Shown here one piece after another: positions 6,896-10,167 of a stretch of 10,167 nucleotides of DNA (position 1 is its first letter; each line of letters begins with the position of its first letter). The notes below the pieces were generated by a model that did no database searches, was not told where the DNA came from, and saw nothing but the letters and a program-made list of their open reading frames with translations. A program made the translations under genes and the position numbers. Origin of the DNA: Methanosarcinaceae archaeon (GTDB lineage: Archaea; Halobacteriota; Methanosarcinia; Methanosarcinales; Methanosarcinaceae); contig DQIO01000286.1 of assembly GCA_020793555.1 (NCBI GenBank), forward strand, positions 1-10,167, in the 5' to 3' direction.

Positions 6896-6896
6896 G

Positions 6897-6920
6897 TCTT
6901 ACAGGCAAAACGTAGTAAGA
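6897..6920. promoter_or_regulatory. Inverted repeat at the vapBC promoter, candidate VapB operator
   Basis: TCTTAC (6897-6902) and its reverse complement GTAAGA (6915-6920) are separated by 12 bases. The repeat begins two bases upstream of the vapB start and reaches the edge of the TATA box, covering the expected transcription start. AbrB-type antitoxins bind such dyads; that VapB binds this one is inference. Confidence 0.4.
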
Positions 6921-6927
6921 TATATAC
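6920..6927 (-). promoter_or_regulatory. TATA box of the vapBC operon
   Basis: Minus-strand GTATATAT preceded by a purine-rich AGAGAAAAA stretch that could serve as the TFB recognition element. It is centred about 28 bases before ATG 6895, predicting a leader of no more than a few bases. Confidence 0.5.
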
Positions 6928-7041
6928 TTTTTCTCTATTGGAATTTCCCTCTGGAATACATAGAACATTTGCGTTGGTTTTTTAAATTTACGATAATTTG
7001 TGGTCACTTTGGAACTGTGCCTCTAATCGCATTGCTTAATT

Positions 7042-7083
7042 AAAAACAAAAAAAAATAAAATAATGCCGGAACATCCGGCATT
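7042..7083 (-). terminator. Intrinsic-type terminator of the repeat surface protein gene
   Basis: On the minus strand a perfect 9-bp stem (plus-strand AATGCCGGA 7063-7071 with TCCGGCATT 7075-7083, 3-base loop) is followed by a T-rich run of about 20 bases (7042-7062). It starts five bases after the TGA stop. The GC-rich stem and long U-tract resemble bacterial rho-independent terminators, and the U-tract alone would suit archaeal termination. Confidence 0.8.
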
Positions 7084-7088
7084 CCCTA

Positions 7089-10000
7089 TCATCTATATTC
7101 CGACTCATCTTTTTTGTTCCTGTAAATAAAAAAGACCACGCCGACGACAATTATAGCGATCATCACAAGTACGAGCCACCAATATGACGTTCCCTCATCA
7201 GGTTCCGGCACGACTTCATCTACCACTACTTCTTCAACTACAGGTTCAGAAGTTTGTATCTCCACAGGAACAGCTTCTCCTTCCTCCAATTGCATTGTGA
7301 TTGCAAACGTGGAGAAACCCAGAGTTCTTGCACTGAAGAATACATATTCATTGTCCTCACCTATTGGTTTGGTTTCAAGTGCCTCCCAACCATCATGATA
7401 TCGCATTACAACAACAGCATTCCTATCTCCGCCATTATCTGCGATCCATTTCTTTTCAGCCCTGAACTTAATGTTCGCACCTGCAAGATCACCATTTTCA
7501 ATCCGTCCCAAATCGATGTTATGATAAGTGTGCACAGCACCGGATGGCGGAGCAACTTTTATTTCTGAAGGTCTGCCCACAAGTTTTTGGATCGTGACCA
7601 GCACTTCAGAAATCGTACCTTTTGCATCAACTGTCACCGAGATAATATAGCCCTTTGTGAATTTCAGATCGGCAGATGATACAGGCTCGTTGAATATGGT
7701 TCCTTTTACTTCATTGTTTACCACGTTCTCTGGGAGTGGGGTAGGATAGTTTACTCCACCACTGCTGATGTCATCTGTTGGTGCAGCAGGACCTGTATAT
7801 GAAAGATTGGTATTTGTGGCACTATTACTGGCATTGTCATAAGCAGTTACAGTTACAACATTGGTTCCATAATCTGCGGTTATGGTGCCGTTCCACAATG
7901 CTCCGGATTGGTGAGTTAAATTTGTGCCCCCTGCGGTCACATTTGAGAGATAGTCATCAGTGACATTGACAGTTATAATAATCGTCTGGTCATAGGCCGG
8001 AGATTCATCACTCAGTGATACATTATGTATCACAGGGTCTGTATAATCAACAATTATAGTCACTGTTGCATTTGTGGTGTTAATGTTACCGGCAGAGTCA
8101 ATTGCACTTACATTGTATGTGTGTTGTCCTTCGGTCTCATTTGTGAACGTAAATGCCAATAATGTTGTTGAATTATTGAAAATACCATCCCTGTATATGC
8201 GATATGTTACAGTTGAATACAAATCAGTGGCTGCAGACCAGCTGATATCAGTACTATTGTCATTGTCATAGCCGTCTGGTGCATCATCGGTGTGTACCAG
8301 ATTTGTAGGTGCAGTCGGTGGTGTTGTATCCATAGAGACAGAATCAACCGCAGTAGATGAATTTGTGTTACTGGCATTATCCCACATGGTTACAGTCACA
8401 TTGTAATATCCATCTGCTGCCGTAGCGTTCATGGTAAATGACACGTTCACAGGCGAAGATGTTGTGGTTGCGGTTGCAGAGTTGATGATATCAGTGTCGT
8501 TATGTATCTGGATTGTGTAGTTCTTAGGATTCGCTTCAACATATTTGAAATTCACATACATCTGCTGTCCACCGCTCTTGTATGCTTTTGAAGATGTTGT
8601 AGGGGTGGTGATTGTTATTATAGGTACTATAGTATCAACAGTAACAGTCACGGTTGCATTTGTGGTATTGACATTCCCTGCTACATCTTTTGCAGATACG
8701 TTGATCTCATAATTTCCATCAACTCCAAGGGGTACATTTGATATGTTGAAGGTAGTGCCTGAAACGGAAACCGAGGTATTTGTGATTGAGCCATTGACAT
8801 AGATAGTTACATTTGTCGTATCAGCACTAATCGTACCGTTTACCCATGTATATAATGATGTTAATAACTCACCATCTGTTGGTACACATATTGTCGGTGT
8901 ATCCGGTGGTGTAGTATCAACAATAACAGTCACTGTTGCATTTGTGGTATTGACATTCCCTGCTGCATCTTTTGCCGATACGTTGATCTCATAATCTCCA
9001 TCAACTCCGAGGGGTACATTTGAGATATTGTAAGATGTACCTGAAACTGCAACAGAATCATTTGTTGCAGAGCCATTGACATAAACAGTTACATTTGCCG
9101 TATCTGCACTTATTGTACCGTTCACCCATGTGATTGAAGTATTTAGTATCGCACCATTTGTGGGCATATCTATTGTAGGCATATCTGGTGCGGTTGTATC
9201 AACAATTACAATTGCGGTTGCATTTGTAGTGTTGATATTTCCTGCTAAATCCATTGCAGATACATTAATTTCATGAATACCATCCGCCCCAAGTGGTACG
9301 TTTGATATATTGTATGTAGTACCGGAAACCGCAACAGAATCATTTGTGGCTGAGCCATTGACGTAAACTGTCACGTTCGTGGTATCCACACTTTTTGTAC
9401 CGTTCACCCATATAGTTGAAATGTTTAATGTCGCACCATTTGTCGGCACAGTTATTGTTGGTGAAACAGGTGCAATTGTGTCAAGCATAATTGTTCTTGT
9501 TTCGGTAACATTCAAGTTGCCTGCAAGATCGTATGCTGTTGCATTAATGTAGTATGTTCCATCATCCAAATTTGTAAAGTTGTATAACAACGGTGACAAC
9601 GTACTTACATTGGAATCCACAAGACCTGTACCATTGTAAAGATATGTGGTTACATTCTTTAGATTTGTTTCATCAACTGATACATTTATGTCAATATAAT
9701 TCTGCGACAGATTTGAATTGTCAGCAGGAGTTGGCGACTCAAATGTTGCAATAGGTAAAGTTGTGTCAAGCACAATTGTTCTTGTTTCTGTGACATTCGA
9801 GTTACCTATAAGATCGTATGCTGTTGCATTAATGTAGTATGTCCCATCATCCAAATTTGTAAAGTTGTACAATAACGGTGACAACGTACTTACATTGAAA
9901 TTCACAAAACCTGTACCGTTGTAAAGATATGTGGTTACATTCTTGAAATTGTCTTCATCAACTGATACATTTATGTCAATATAATTCTGCGACAGATTTG

Positions 10001-10167
10001 AATTGTCAGCAGGAGTTGGCGACTCAAATGTTGCAATAGGTAAAGTTGTGTCAAGCACAATTGTTCTTGTTTCTGTGACATTCGAGTTACCTATAAGATC
10101 GTATGCTGTTGCATTAATGTAGTATGTCCCATCATCCAAATTTGTAAAGTTGTACAATAACGGTGAC
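7089..10167 (-). CDS. Giant Ig-repeat cell-surface protein with PGF-pre-PGF-like domain and membrane anchor, 5' end missing
   Basis: At least 1025 codons in one frame, open at the right edge; no true start or signal peptide is in the window (a TTG at 10157 lies inside a repeat and is not the start). From the N-terminal side: 285-base Ig-like repeats (10167-9483), three 94-residue Ig-like repeats (9482-8637), a related divergent domain (8636-8331), a fibronectin type III-like domain (8330-8049), another Ig-like domain (8048 to about 7790), then a domain at about 7720-7290 (NEVKGTIFNEPVSSADLKF..) matching the PGF-pre-PGF domain of archaeal surface proteins. A Glu/Val/Pro-rich hinge (7260-7182), a 20-residue membrane helix WWLVLVMIAIIVVGVVFFIY (7181-7122) and a charged tail RNKKDESEYR follow, so the repeats should face outside with the tail in the cytoplasm. 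No PGF sorting motif is seen at the end. The many Asn-X-Ser/Thr sites suggest heavy N-glycosylation. A role in adhesion or as an envelope stalk is inferred. Confidence 0.88.
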   Translation of the reverse strand, partial: SPLLYNFTNLDDGTYYINATAYDLIGNSNVTETRTIVLDTTLPIATFESPTPADNSNLSQNYIDINVSVDEDNFKNVTTYLYNGTGFVNFNVSTLSPLLYNFTNLDDGTYYINATAYDLIGNSNVTETRTIVLDTTLPIATFESPTPADNSNLSQNYIDINVSVDETNLKNVTTYLYNGTGLVDSNVSTLSPLLYNFTNLDDGTYYINATAYDLAGNLNVTETRTIMLDTIAPVSPTITVPTNGATLNISTIWVNGTKSVDTTNVTVYVNGSATNDSVAVSGTTYNISNVPLGADGIHEINVSAMDLAGNINTTNATAIVIVDTTAPDMPTIDMPTNGAILNTSITWVNGTISADTANVTVYVNGSATNDSVAVSGTSYNISNVPLGVDGDYEINVSAKDAAGNVNTTNATVTVIVDTTPPDTPTICVPTDGELLTSLYTWVNGTISADTTNVTIYVNGSITNTSVSVSGTTFNISNVPLGVDGNYEINVSAKDVAGNVNTTNATVTVTVDTIVPIITITTPTTSSKAYKSGGQQMYVNFKYVEANPKNYTIQIHNDTDIINSATATTTSSPVNVSFTMNATAADGYYNVTVTMWDNASNTNSSTAVDSVSMDTTPPTAPTNLVHTDDAPDGYDNDNSTDISWSAATDLYSTVTYRIYRDGIFNNSTTLLAFTFTNETEGQHTYNVSAIDSAGNINTTNATVTIIVDYTDPVIHNVSLSDESPAYDQTIIITVNVTDDYLSNVTAGGTNLTHQSGALWNGTITADYGTNVVTVTAYDNASNSATNTNLSYTGPAAPTDDISSGGVNYPTPLPENVVNNEVKGTIFNEPVSSADLKFTKGYIISVTVDAKGTISEVLVTIQKLVGRPSEIKVAPPSGAVHTYHNIDLGRIENGDLAGANIKFRAEKKWIADNGGDRNAVVVMRYHDGWEALETKPIGEDNEYVFFSARTLGFSTFAITMQLEEGEAVPVEIQTSEPVVEEVVVDEVVPEPDEGTSYWWLVLVMIAIIVVGVVFFIYRNKKDESEYR
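8637..9482 (-). repeat. Three tandem 282-bp repeats encoding 94-residue Ig-like modules
   Basis: Units at 9201-9482, 8919-9200 and 8637-8918. They share the WVNGT, TNVTVYVNGS, NISNVPLG and EINVSA segments and end in NTTNAT, but are clearly more diverged in DNA than the 285-bp set, so this duplication is older. The invariant part lies around the glycosylation sequons and the AGNxNTTNAT strand. Confidence 0.85.
9483..10167 (-). repeat. Tandem 285-bp repeats encoding 95-residue Ig-like modules
   Basis: Two full units (9483-9767, 9768-10052) and a partial third (10053-10167) that runs off the edge. Positions 9669-9882 and 9954-10167 are identical over 214 bases, while the adjoining 71 bases (9598-9668 against 9883-9953) differ at about nine positions. 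Each unit begins DTTLPIATFESPTPADNSN or close to it. The near identity points to recent duplication or gene conversion. Confidence 0.9.

Noticed and set aside
10155..10157. TTG as the start of the large surface protein
   Set aside because: The frame continues upstream to the edge with residues (SPL) identical to the same place in the next repeat, so the codon is internal.
8637..10167. CRISPR-like or non-coding tandem array
   Set aside because: The repeats are 282 and 285 bases, multiples of three, without spacers, and translate as a continuous Ig-like protein.

Overview
The window looks like chromosomal DNA from a methanogen-type euryarchaeon, most probably of the order Methanosarcinales (methanogens or the related ANME-2 methane oxidisers). 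The reasons are: an archaea-specific GatD (Glu-tRNA(Gln) amidotransferase subunit); a small secreted protein that resembles the S-layer duplication domain (DUF1608) known mainly from Methanosarcina relatives; a very large Ig-repeat surface protein with a PGF-pre-PGF type domain and a C-terminal membrane anchor; an archaeal DUF234 ATPase; and AT-rich boxes of archaeal TATA type placed about 25 bases before several start codons. The exact genus cannot be fixed from sequence reading alone.

Layout from left to right. (1) 1-436, minus: the 5' part of a transposase gene that runs off the left edge. (2) 651-3420, minus: a housekeeping pair, argH (argininosuccinate lyase) followed 22 bases later by gatD. 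(3) 3421-3800: an AT-rich intergenic region holding the argH promoter and, at its far end, the promoter of a plus-strand gene. (4) 3801-4217, plus: a 138-residue secreted protein with one S-layer-type domain, followed by a hairpin and T-tract. (5) 4218-4637: mostly non-coding, but with a 25-codon ORF behind a strong ribosome binding site. (6) 4638-6059, minus: a DUF234-type ATPase with a nuclease-like C-terminus; a 20-bp dyad sits between its TATA box and start codon. (7) 6254-6895, minus: a VapB-VapC toxin-antitoxin pair with its own dyad at the promoter. (8) 7089 to the right edge, minus: at least 1025 codons of a cell-surface protein made of tandem Ig-like repeats packed with N-glycosylation sequons, ending in a clear intrinsic-type terminator.

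The genes form three functional groups. ArgH and GatD are core metabolism and translation (arginine synthesis; making Gln-tRNA(Gln) together with GatE, which is not in the window). The S-layer-domain protein and the repeat protein belong to the cell envelope. The transposase, DUF234 ATPase and VapBC pair are typical accessory or mobile genes, and their DNA looks more AT-rich than that of argH and gatD. I see no clear novel multi-gene system. The points most worth following are the near-identical 285-bp repeats of the surface protein, the promoter dyads of the ATPase and vapBC genes, and the tiny ORF at 4545-4622.
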